Positions 14,943 to 23,494 of a DNA stretch of 29,387 nucleotides are shown one piece after another. The stretch comes from Thermoplasmata archaeon (lineage in GTDB: Archaea; Thermoplasmatota; Thermoplasmata; Thermoplasmatales; Thermoplasmataceae). A program made the translations under genes and the position numbers. The notes below the pieces were generated by a model. The model was not told where the DNA came from. It did not search any database and saw only the letters and a program-made list of their open reading frames with translations. The stretch spans positions 1-29,387 of the forward strand of contig JAJZXP010000177.1 in the NCBI GenBank assembly GCA_021806345.1, in the 5' to 3' direction. Each line of letters starts with the position of its first letter. Position 1 is the stretch's first letter.

Positions 14943-16280
14943 ATGAAAACGAGGATGTACTCTGTAATTTTCCTCATATTTACAATCACACTTTTGGTTT
15001 TGGCATTTGCATTACCTCAGGTCAACAATTCTAATACCAACACAATGAGCAATAAAGTAAAAGTCATCCCAACTCAAACAGGAAAAAACCTTGTACTTAT
15101 CTGCTTCAATGTTGCAGTAGATCCGGGCGCAAAAGATATGATGGCTTCCGCACTCAGTTCACTGAATGCAAGCTCAACCTCAGCAGTGGTCATAGAAATG
15201 AATTCTCAGGGGGGTTTGCTCACGAGTATGATTAGCATTGTTGACCTTATAAATTCTACAGAAACATCAGGTATTCCAGTCTACACCTATGTAATGCCTC
15301 AAGGGTTTGCAACAGCTGCGGCAACTTATATTGCACTTGCCTCTACCCAAATTTGGATGTCTCCAGGAACAGCCATTGGACAGGCACTCCCCACAGTAGA
15401 TGCCGGGCAACTCGCAATTTTAATGGACACTTATGCAATATCGCATGGAAGAAATGTTTCTGCAGTAAACAACATGATATGTAACAACTCTCTATATTCA
15501 TCTTCTCAGGCTCAAAAGGCCGGAATTATAAACGGGTCAGCTGCAAACTTAAGCTCATTTTTAACGCAAACTAACCTGGCGGGGTATCATCAAAACACTA
15601 TCTCAGAATCACTATTTGATCAATTTATAAGCTTTATCAGCAACTCCACGGTGGACGGATTGCTCATTTCTTTTGGATCACTTGCTATACTCCTTGATAT
15701 ATACCATAGAACAATATTTATGACATTACTAGGATTAGGGTTGATGATTTTGGGCTTTCTTGGAGCACAACTTATAGATGCCTCCGTTGTGGGCATAGCA
15801 TTTCTGATGATGGGCACTATACTGGTATTTTTGGAATTCAAAACCGGACATGGCATTGCCCTGATTTCTGGTATCGTAATCGATGTCATAGGAACACTGT
15901 TTTTGGTATCTCCAAACTATGACTTTACATCGCAGCCATATGCGTCTGGATACTCACCTTCCCCGATAAATGATGGATTCATAATATCCGCAATCATCAT
16001 CATCCTGATCGGTGCGTTAATAGCATTTTACATCAACAGGATAGTTAGATCTCAGGTGAAGAAACCTGTTACAGGATGGGAGGCACTGATAGGAAAAGAT
16101 GCAGAAGCCGATACTGACCTGACACCTAACGGATGGGTATCAATTGAAGGAGTCAGATGGAAAGCAAGGACTGAAAATAACGTTTTCATGGAAAAAGGTG
16201 AAGCCGTGACAGTTATAGGGATAAACAATTTGACACTTGTAGTTAAAAAGAGGGATAACACTGAACGTCCTGGGATTTGA
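14943..16280 (+). CDS. NfeD-like membrane protein with ClpP/SDH-fold domain, apparently protease-dead
   Basis: Full-length NfeD-type protein (445 residues): signal/anchor helix (about 6-26), a periplasm-side ClpP-like domain (about 45-215), four or five membrane helices (about 235-375), and a soluble C-terminal OB-fold (WEALIGKDAEADTDL to VVKKR). In the Pyrococcus horikoshii enzyme 1510-N the catalytic pair is Ser97 (AASAGTY) and Lys138 (ITKDLS). Here the aligned stretch TAAATY has Ala125 at the serine position and a gap-free match (GRN...ICNNSL) puts Asn181 at the lysine position. Family members often pair with stomatins in membrane quality control; no stomatin gene is adjacent. The 3' end overlaps the ROK gene. 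Confidence 0.9.
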   Translation: MKTRMYSVIFLIFTITLLVLAFALPQVNNSNTNTMSNKVKVIPTQTGKNLVLICFNVAVDPGAKDMMASALSSLNASSTSAVVIEMNSQGGLLTSMISIVDLINSTETSGIPVYTYVMPQGFATAAATYIALASTQIWMSPGTAIGQALPTVDAGQLAILMDTYAISHGRNVSAVNNMICNNSLYSSSQAQKAGIINGSAANLSSFLTQTNLAGYHQNTISESLFDQFISFISNSTVDGLLISFGSLAILLDIYHRTIFMTLLGLGLMILGFLGAQLIDASVVGIAFLMMGTILVFLEFKTGHGIALISGIVIDVIGTLFLVSPNYDFTSQPYASGYSPSPINDGFIISAIIIILIGALIAFYINRIVRSQVKKPVTGWEALIGKDAEADTDLTPNGWVSIEGVRWKARTENNVFMEKGEAVTVIGINNLTLVVKKRDNTERPGI

Positions 16281-17262
16281 TATAGGGGGGTCAAAAATCT
16301 CGCTATTTTTGACTGACAGTTCGGGAAGGATTCACAAGCGGTTGAGGATTAAGACACCAGAATTCAAAAATCCGAAAGAATTGATTGATCTTATTGGGTC
16401 AATGAGCGATGAAGTTGAAATAGAAACTGGTATGGTACCTGACGCTATCGCTGTTGTAATTGCCGGCGCGGTAGATGCAATAAAAGGAATCGTACGTTCC
16501 TCTCCAAATCTCTTTGGAGATAGGGAAGTCCAGTTATCAAGGATGCTTGAAGAGAGGCTTAATAAAAGTGTATACATAGAGAACGACGCAACTGCAGTTG
16601 CAATATCGGAAAAGGTATTTGGAAATGGAAAGGGATATGAAAATTTTATTTATGTCACTCTGAGCACGGGGATAGGAGGCGGGATTTTCATAAATAACCG
16701 GGTATACAGAGGAGCCCTAGGAATGGCAGGAGAGTTTGGTCATACCGTTATGGATCCTCAAGGACCCTTATGCGGCTGTGGCAGAAGAGGATGCTTTGAA
16801 GCGATAGCAGGGGGAAAAGGAACCTTAAAATTAATGGCAGAAATGGATTCCTACAAAAATTCTGAATACCTGAAGAAATTCAAAAAAGAAAAGATAGAGG
16901 CAAAGACCATATTTGATGGAGCAGAATTTGGAGACGCAGAGTGTCTTGCCATTGTAGACAGAGTTACGGAAAATATGGTCGCAGGCATTGCAAACCTGGT
17001 CAATATATTTGACCCAGAAGCTGTAATGATTGGAGGGGGGATGTCTGACTCCAAAAAGCTTGTCGTGAGCAGAATTGAAAAGGAGCTACCAGAAGCACTA
17101 AAATCAATGAGGAGAAATGTTGATATACGAAAAACAAACCCCATCACTGTGGAATTATCACCACTTGCATTGGTGTTAAATGAGAGGGAGATGCCTTCGT
17201 TCAATTATGAAAGAATTATCAGAGAAATGAGGGAAAAGTTATCAGAAAAACTTGATCGCTGA
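16261..17262 (+). CDS. ROK family sugar kinase (glucokinase-like), probable CTG start
   Basis: Phosphorylates a hexose, probably glucose or a related sugar, with ATP. Seen: phosphate loop LGFDIGGSKISLFL just after the start, ATAVAISEKVFG, the ROK zinc signature with STGIGGGIFIN, GEFGHTVMD and CGCGRRGCFEAIAGG, and a C-terminal VMIGGGMS. The first canonical start in frame is a TTG at 16309, which would remove the phosphate loop; the frame upstream is closed by TAG at 16240-16242 and contains no ATG, GTG or TTG. The CTG at 16261 follows a gagg element by seven bases and gives MNVLGFDIGG, so it is the most likely start (333 residues). It overlaps nfeD by 20 bases, suggesting coupling. Confidence 0.88.
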   Translation: MNVLGFDIGGSKISLFLTDSSGRIHKRLRIKTPEFKNPKELIDLIGSMSDEVEIETGMVPDAIAVVIAGAVDAIKGIVRSSPNLFGDREVQLSRMLEERLNKSVYIENDATAVAISEKVFGNGKGYENFIYVTLSTGIGGGIFINNRVYRGALGMAGEFGHTVMDPQGPLCGCGRRGCFEAIAGGKGTLKLMAEMDSYKNSEYLKKFKKEKIEAKTIFDGAEFGDAECLAIVDRVTENMVAGIANLVNIFDPEAVMIGGGMSDSKKLVVSRIEKELPEALKSMRRNVDIRKTNPITVELSPLALVLNEREMPSFNYERIIREMREKLSEKLDR

Positions 17263-17365
17263 AATTATGATAATGGATTTTACCAGAGCATTCAAATTAT
17301 TAATAATCCACAATCTGGAAAAATATCAGTCAGTGTTTTAACCTAATCCTCATACTATCCGGAAA

Positions 17366-18154
17366 ATGGAATTAAAAAAATACAGAATAATTAAATATCC
17401 TGGGGCAAAATGGGCTTCACTGGGTCAAATATACAAAATATGGAATTCCTCAAATTGCAATTTGTTTGTTGATCTCTTTGGCGGATCTGGCAACGTATCC
17501 CTTAATGTGAAGGCAAGTGGCATTATCTACAATGATTTAAATCAAGAACTGGTAAATCTTTTCAGAACTATAAAGTTCAATTATGGCGAGTTTTATGAAA
17601 TTGCATTAAAAAACGGGAACTCCCCATCTGTTATAAGACGATTCAGGGGAGAAGGTGCTTCGAGTGAAATTGAAAATGCATTCGCAACCTTTCTCAAATT
17701 CAACTCAAGTTTTGGAGGAATGGGCGACACTTACGGAACGAGAGATGAAAAGGGAAAGATAACCAACATTATGCGGGCAGTCCAACAATTGCCAATAATA
17801 AAGGAGAGACTACTTAATTGGGAAATTGTTGGAGAAGACTTTAGAAATGTAGTCAAAAAATATGATGATGAGAAAGCTTTCTTCTACATTGACCCTCCTT
17901 ATCCTGGAAAACAGTGGTATGACAATACCTTCTCCCGCAAGGATATGAAAGAACTCCTTTCATGTATCAAAAGTTTGAAAGGAAAATATCTTGTAAATAT
18001 TGACAATGAGAATACTATAGGAAGGGCAATCTTCGGCAATCCACAGTTTGTTGTTAAATACCCGAATAGGAATGGTGGAGGAAACGAAGGGAGGCCAGAG
18101 TTCAGATATCTTTCATTTTATACCAATGTCGGAAATGTGAGTAAGAAATCCTGA
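17366..18154 (+). CDS. DNA adenine-N6 methyltransferase, Dam-like (solitary)
   Basis: Transfers a methyl group from S-adenosylmethionine to adenine N6 in DNA. Seen in order: motif X IKYPGAKW (residues 9-16), SAM motif I FVDLFGGSGN (34-43), a target-recognition stretch, and catalytic motif IV FYIDPPYPG with DPPY at 176-179; this is the alpha-class order used by Dam and D12-class enzymes. 262 residues, complete. No restriction endonuclease lies beside it, so it is a solitary methylase, perhaps acquired from a virus. The recognition site cannot be read from sequence; GATC is only a family-based possibility. It lies alone between the ROK gene and gyrB on the same strand, with 91 bases before gyrB. 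Confidence 0.9.
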   Translation: MELKKYRIIKYPGAKWASLGQIYKIWNSSNCNLFVDLFGGSGNVSLNVKASGIIYNDLNQELVNLFRTIKFNYGEFYEIALKNGNSPSVIRRFRGEGASSEIENAFATFLKFNSSFGGMGDTYGTRDEKGKITNIMRAVQQLPIIKERLLNWEIVGEDFRNVVKKYDDEKAFFYIDPPYPGKQWYDNTFSRKDMKELLSCIKSLKGKYLVNIDNENTIGRAIFGNPQFVVKYPNRNGGGNEGRPEFRYLSFYTNVGNVSKKS

Positions 18155-18245
18155 AAATGTAAACATAGGAAGTCCCGTATTGACAGGGAAATCAGGAAAA
18201 ATAACTAAACCATTTTAAAGAATATTCTATAAGGGTAAGATCATA

Positions 18246-20177
18246 GTGGACGAATACAACGCATCACAAATACAGATTCTTGAAGGACTCAAAGCGGTAA
18301 GGAAAGTACCCGGAATGTACATAGGAAATACTGGGGAAGGAGGTCTGCACCACCTTGTGGCTGAAGTGGTAGATAATTGTGTTGACGAAGCTAATGCTGG
18401 ATTTGCTGATAAAATTTATGTTACAATGGGAGCGGACGGAAGTATTACTGTCGAAGACAACGGCAGGGGAATACCTGTAGATATTCACCCGCAATATAAA
18501 CGACCCGCATTGGAAATTGTATTGACTGAATTGCATAGTGGAGCTAAGTTTGACAAAAAGGTATACAAGGTCACCGGAGGACTCCACGGAGTGGGTGTTC
18601 ATGTCGTTAATGCCCTATCGGAAAAACTCATACCGGTGATTAAGAAGAATGGAAAGTTATATTATGAAATATTTTCAAAAGGGGTTCCCGAAGGGCATTT
18701 AGAAAGCGTTCCGATTTCCAAAAAGGAAGAAGATTTAGTCACAAAGGACATTGAATTGAATTTTGATTCACAGTCTGGTACAACGTTCAAATTCTGGCCT
18801 GATCCAGAGATATTTTCAACACTCTCTTTCTCACATGAGATTTTAGAAAGGAGAATGAGGGAACTGGCGTATCTTAATCCTAAATTGACAATTTATCTCA
18901 AAGACACCAAAGGAGCAGTTCAAGTGTTCCATTATTCGGGAGGACTCTCAGAATTTGTATCATTTCTCTCAGAGGGAAGCGATCTGTTGTTAAAGGAAAC
19001 AATTTCAGGAGAAATGGAAAAATCCAATGTAAATGTTGAATACGCATTCCAATATTCTTCCAGTTCTCTTGAAACTATGAAATCCTTTGTGAATAACATT
19101 AGAACAGATGAGGGCGGAACACATGTTGCAGGGTTCAGAACTGGTCTTTCTAAGGCAATACTGGACTACGCGAAGAAAAACAACTTGATAAAAGGGGTTG
19201 ACAATCTTATTGGAGATGACGTGAGAGATGGTCTCATAGCCGTACTTCATGTAAAGATGTATAATCCACAGTTTGAAGGACAAACCAAGGAGAAACTGGG
19301 TAACGGAGAGATAAAGGGAGTAGTTCAATCAGTTCTTGACAGCCAGATCAAGATGTATCTGGAAAGCTATCCGAATGTTGCAAATTTGATCGTAAAAAGG
19401 GCACTCATTTCCGCAGAAGCAAGGGAAGCTTCAAGAAATGTAAAGGATCTGATCAAGAAGAGATCAAATCTTGAGAGTGGAGGACTTCCAGGTCGTCTCG
19501 CAGGTTGTTCCTCATCCGATCCCGAAAAAACTGAGTTATATATTGTTGAGGGGAATTCCGCAGGAGGATCTGCAAAACAGGCAAGAAATAGGGAATATCA
19601 GGCGGTAATGCCACTTAGGGGGAAAATACTGAATGTGGAAAAGGCAAATGAGAACAAGATATTTGCAAATCAGATAATCAGGGATTTGATAGTGGTTCTT
19701 GGCACTGGTGTGGGTGACGATCTTGACGTTGCTAAATTAAGATACAAGAAAATTATAATCATGACAGATGCAGATGTTGACGGCGCACATATCAGGACAC
19801 TTCTATTGACTTTCTTTTACAGACATGCCAAATTACTTATCGAGGAAGGAAACATATTTTTTGCGGAACCTCCTCTTTACAGAATTCAAAAAGGGGAAAA
19901 GGTAGAATACGTTTATACAGAGGAAGAGAGAGTAAGGGTAGTCACTGAATTGGGGAAGAATGCAATAACTCAGAGATTCAAGGGTCTCGGAGAAATGAAT
20001 CCTGACCAGCTATGGGACACGGCCATGAATCCTGACACAAGAAGGTTAGTGAGAGTGGCGATTGAAGATGCAGATATGGCTGACAGGATGTTTTCCATAC
20101 TGATGGGCGAAAAGGTCGAGCCCAGAAGAAGATTTATCGAAGAAAATGCGAGGTACGTGGAGGCAATCGATCTTTAG
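18246..20177 (+). CDS. gyrB: DNA gyrase subunit B
   Basis: ATPase subunit of gyrase, which with GyrA introduces negative supercoils. Seen: GHKL ATPase motifs VVDNCVDEA, VEDNGRGIPV and GLHGVGVHVVNAL, the QTK loop in QFEGQTKEKLG, then the TOPRIM region with EGNSAGGSAKQAR (from residue 435), PLRGKILNVEKA, and the metal-binding DADVDGAH (508-515), ending in the GyrB tail QRFKGLGEMNPDQLWDT. 643 residues, the short form without the enterobacterial insertion. It starts at GTG 18246, about 30 bases after an AT box (ttttaaag). Thermoplasmata gyrases are of bacterial origin, which agrees with the sequence. gyrA follows after nine bases. Confidence 0.98.
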   Translation: MDEYNASQIQILEGLKAVRKVPGMYIGNTGEGGLHHLVAEVVDNCVDEANAGFADKIYVTMGADGSITVEDNGRGIPVDIHPQYKRPALEIVLTELHSGAKFDKKVYKVTGGLHGVGVHVVNALSEKLIPVIKKNGKLYYEIFSKGVPEGHLESVPISKKEEDLVTKDIELNFDSQSGTTFKFWPDPEIFSTLSFSHEILERRMRELAYLNPKLTIYLKDTKGAVQVFHYSGGLSEFVSFLSEGSDLLLKETISGEMEKSNVNVEYAFQYSSSSLETMKSFVNNIRTDEGGTHVAGFRTGLSKAILDYAKKNNLIKGVDNLIGDDVRDGLIAVLHVKMYNPQFEGQTKEKLGNGEIKGVVQSVLDSQIKMYLESYPNVANLIVKRALISAEAREASRNVKDLIKKRSNLESGGLPGRLAGCSSSDPEKTELYIVEGNSAGGSAKQARNREYQAVMPLRGKILNVEKANENKIFANQIIRDLIVVLGTGVGDDLDVAKLRYKKIIIMTDADVDGAHIRTLLLTFFYRHAKLLIEEGNIFFAEPPLYRIQKGEKVEYVYTEEERVRVVTELGKNAITQRFKGLGEMNPDQLWDTAMNPDTRRLVRVAIEDADMADRMFSILMGEKVEPRRRFIEENARYVEAIDL

Positions 20178-20186
20178 GGTGTATTT

Positions 20187-22577
20187 ATGGAACAGAGACC
20201 AATTGATGGTGAGATTAGAAAGTCGTATCTAGAATACGCAATGAGTGTAATAGTCAGCAGGGCAATTCCCGATGTTAGGGACGGTTTGAAACCGGTTCAA
20301 CGAAGGATTTTATATTCAATGTGGGAAAACAATTTCACACACGATAAGCCATACAGAAAATCTGCAAGAATTGTCGGGGAAGTAATGGGTAAGTACCATC
20401 CACATGGGGATGCGGCAATTTATGATGCAATGGCCAGAATGGCACAAGATTTCTCTCTGAGGTATACTCTCATAGATGGACAGGGAAATTTTGGCTCTAT
20501 TGATGGTGACGAACCAGCAGCAATGAGATATACTGAGGCAAGAATGAAAGCATTTTCAGAGGAAATGCTTATGGACATTGATAAGGAAACCGTTCCCTTT
20601 AGATTAAATTTTGACGGGTCTCTCAATGAGCCTGATTATTTACCCTCATCATTTCCAAATCTTCTGATAAACGGAACTTCAGGAATAGCAGTTGGTATGG
20701 CAACGAACATGCTGCCTCACAATTTAAGAGAAGTTGGTTCAGCAATGATCCACCTTATAAAAAATCCAGATGCGACAATATCAAATATAATGAGTTTTAT
20801 AAAGGGCCCAGACTTCCCTGGCGGAGGCATAATTTGGATTACGGACGACATGCTGAGAGGATATGAAACTGGAAGGGGGAAGGTGATATGCAGGGGAGAG
20901 GTACGGACAGATGATAAAAAAAGGATCATCATTACCAGTCTTCCATACAGTGTCAACAAGTCAGTATTTTTGGAAAATGTTGTAAGGCATGTTGATGATG
21001 GAAAGATTGAAGGCATCACCGATGTGAAGGATGAAAGCAACAAGGATGGAATGAGAATAGTAATCAAAATCAGGGATGAGGACAGGAAACAACTTGTTCT
21101 TAACCAGCTTTATTCAAAGACAGAACTGGAGCAGAGCATAGGAATCAACAACCTGGTACTGCTGAATAACGAACCAAAACAGATGAGCATCAGGGAAATG
21201 CTTTCCAGTTACATCGAACACAGGCTCAAAGTTATCCTGAAAAGAAGCACTTATGATCATACAAAGCTCAAGGAGAGGGAGCATGTGCTTATGGGTATTG
21301 AAACAGCTCTCCACAATCTCGATAATGTGATTAAACTGATAAGAGGTAGCAGAGATACACAGGAGGCAAGAGTGAATCTGATAAATCAATTGTCTTTAAC
21401 TGAAATCCAGGCAAATGCAATTCTGGAAATGAGGCTGCAAAGGCTCACCTCCTTGGAAGTTGATAAGATCAGGAAAGAATTGGAAGAGGCACGAATTCAG
21501 ATCAAATACTTGGAAGAACTCATGGCAAGCGAACCCAAGAGAAAAGAAGTGCTTATTACAGAAATGGAAAATCTAGTCAGAAAATACGGAGATGATAGAA
21601 GAACCATAATACAGATGGGGACGTACGAGCAACTTTCAGACGAAAGCACCATACCAAATGAACCGAGTGTTGTGGTCTTAACTGAAAGAGGATTCATTAA
21701 GAGAATGAATCTCGACGAATACAGGTCTCAAAATAGAGGGGGAAAAGGTGTTCAGACAAGTGCAAGGGACGATGACTACTCAAAGGTTTTGGTCCACTGT
21801 AATGCCCATGATCAGCTGATGTTCTTTACAAACACAGGAAGAGTGTATATCCTAAAAGCGTACAGGATCGAGAGCAAGAGCAGGACTGGAGTTGGAGTAA
21901 TTGCGTCAGCCTTTTTAAAGCTGAATGAAAGTGAGCGTGTAATAAACATTCTTAAGTTGACAAATGCAGAGAGTCAGCACTTGGCCATTGCCACAAAAAA
22001 CGGATTTATCAAGAAGACAGATGTACAGAGCTTTTCAAGGGTGCTTTCAACTGGGATCAGGGCTGTAACTCTGGAAGAAAGTGATGAAATTATATCGTCT
22101 TTCCTCATGTCAGATGACCAGGATATTATCGTCGTCTCAGTGAGTGGCAAGGCCGCAAGATTCGATTCCTCTGAGCTAAGAAGCACAGGAAGAAGTTCAA
22201 GAGGGGTAAAGTCAATGAGAATTGATCCTACAGACAACATACTGTCGGCATTTGCAGTTGAGCCGGAGCAATGTGTTCTTACAATATCAGCAAAGGGGTT
22301 GGGAAAGAGAACGGCAGAATCAGATTTCCAAAAACATCACAGGGGATCCTCAGGAGTGAAGGTAATGAAGGTCTCGAGAAAGACTGGCAAGATTGTTGTG
22401 GCAATTCCGGTAAAAGTAGAAGATGAATTAATAATTATAACAAAGAATGACCAGACCATAAGAATTAAAGCTTCGGGTATTAGAATAATAGGAAGGAATG
22501 CCCAGGGTGTAAGGACAATGGATCTAGATGAAGGAGACGAAGTAATTTCAGCTGGAAAGGTTGAAGTGGTTCAATGA
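20187..22577 (+). CDS. gyrA: DNA gyrase subunit A
   Basis: DNA breakage-rejoining subunit of gyrase. Seen: winged-helix/CAP region with RRILYSMWENN and KYHPHGDAAIYDAMARMAQ, the active tyrosine Tyr115 in AAMRYTEARM, the tower and coiled-coil, and a C-terminal beta-pinwheel domain beginning with the GyrA box QNRGGKG (residues 515-521). The GyrA box is what distinguishes a supercoiling gyrase from topoisomerase IV, so supercoiling activity is likely. 796 residues. A ggGTG element seven bases before the ATG and the nine-base gap to gyrB indicate one operon. The stop overlaps the hom start (ATGA). Confidence 0.98.
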   Translation: MEQRPIDGEIRKSYLEYAMSVIVSRAIPDVRDGLKPVQRRILYSMWENNFTHDKPYRKSARIVGEVMGKYHPHGDAAIYDAMARMAQDFSLRYTLIDGQGNFGSIDGDEPAAMRYTEARMKAFSEEMLMDIDKETVPFRLNFDGSLNEPDYLPSSFPNLLINGTSGIAVGMATNMLPHNLREVGSAMIHLIKNPDATISNIMSFIKGPDFPGGGIIWITDDMLRGYETGRGKVICRGEVRTDDKKRIIITSLPYSVNKSVFLENVVRHVDDGKIEGITDVKDESNKDGMRIVIKIRDEDRKQLVLNQLYSKTELEQSIGINNLVLLNNEPKQMSIREMLSSYIEHRLKVILKRSTYDHTKLKEREHVLMGIETALHNLDNVIKLIRGSRDTQEARVNLINQLSLTEIQANAILEMRLQRLTSLEVDKIRKELEEARIQIKYLEELMASEPKRKEVLITEMENLVRKYGDDRRTIIQMGTYEQLSDESTIPNEPSVVVLTERGFIKRMNLDEYRSQNRGGKGVQTSARDDDYSKVLVHCNAHDQLMFFTNTGRVYILKAYRIESKSRTGVGVIASAFLKLNESERVINILKLTNAESQHLAIATKNGFIKKTDVQSFSRVLSTGIRAVTLEESDEIISSFLMSDDQDIIVVSVSGKAARFDSSELRSTGRSSRGVKSMRIDPTDNILSAFAVEPEQCVLTISAKGLGKRTAESDFQKHHRGSSGVKVMKVSRKTGKIVVAIPVKVEDELIIITKNDQTIRIKASGIRIIGRNAQGVRTMDLDEGDEVISAGKVEVVQ

Positions 22578-23494
22578 CAAGGCTATATATTGCGGGAACA
22601 GGCAACGTCTCAAAAGCTCTGCTACAACTTCTGGAGGCAATTCCAGAAATTGAAATTTATGGCCTGGAGAATTCCAGAGGATCAATATACGGATATGGGC
22701 CGCTTGACAAACAAATGATCAATTTATTTCTTGAGCAGCCATCAAGGCATCAAAAGCCAGAAAGGGTCGAAGATCTTGAATTTGATATTTACGTCGATCT
22801 TAGGACTGCCTCTAGGGACGGAATTCTGGAAAGGAGAACATATGAGCACATGTTTTATAGTGGCAAAAGTGTGGTAACGGCCAACAAGTCTGGTCTAGCG
22901 AATTTTTTTCCAGAGATTATGAAGGACTCAATCAGCACCAAAAGAAAGATTTTCTACGAGGCCACCGTCGCAGGTGGGTTACCAATCTTTAGCCTATTAG
23001 AGGGATCATTTAAACCATTTCATGTGAAAGAATTTGTCGGAATCGTAAATTTGACATCAAATTTTGTATTAAAGAAAATAAGGTCAGGGTTGAAACAGGA
23101 AGATGCTTTCAATGAAGCGGTTAAAGCTGGAGTGGCTGAAACTGACATGAGCGATGACCTAAATGGGACCGATTCAGCAAGAAAAGCAGTGATTATAGCA
23201 AACTCCATATTTGGATATCCCCTGAGATTGTCTAACCTGAAATACACCGGAATAGATTTGAAAAATATTTCTGGCAAAACAGCACTGATGGTAAGAATTA
23301 ATGATGAGGGGGAGATCAGTTCAGGTCTTATGGAATTAGAGGAGGGAAGCGCATTTTTGGATCTGGATCCAATGTCAATGGCAGTTCAGGTTTCATTTAA
23401 GGAGCGAGAACCAATATTTGTTTCGGAAAAGCGTGATGGCCCAATTGAAACTGCAGGAGCTGTACTGAATGATATTTTAAGGTGCATTTCATAG
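22574..23494 (+). CDS. hom: Homoserine dehydrogenase
   Basis: Reduces aspartate semialdehyde to homoserine with NAD(P)H, on the route to threonine and methionine. Seen: Rossmann motif YIAGTGNVSKALL (residues 5-17), VTANKSGLA, the catalytic-domain motif EATVAGGLPIFSLL, and DLNGTDSARKAVIIA with the conserved Asp and Lys. At 306 residues it has only the nucleotide and catalytic domains, with no C-terminal ACT regulatory domain, so no feedback control by threonine through ACT is expected. The start overlaps the gyrA stop by four bases, so it is probably translated with the gyrase genes, an unusual pairing. The end overlaps the convergent ubiA gene by six bases. Confidence 0.93.
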   Translation: MTRLYIAGTGNVSKALLQLLEAIPEIEIYGLENSRGSIYGYGPLDKQMINLFLEQPSRHQKPERVEDLEFDIYVDLRTASRDGILERRTYEHMFYSGKSVVTANKSGLANFFPEIMKDSISTKRKIFYEATVAGGLPIFSLLEGSFKPFHVKEFVGIVNLTSNFVLKKIRSGLKQEDAFNEAVKAGVAETDMSDDLNGTDSARKAVIIANSIFGYPLRLSNLKYTGIDLKNISGKTALMVRINDEGEISSGLMELEEGSAFLDLDPMSMAVQVSFKEREPIFVSEKRDGPIETAGAVLNDILRCIS

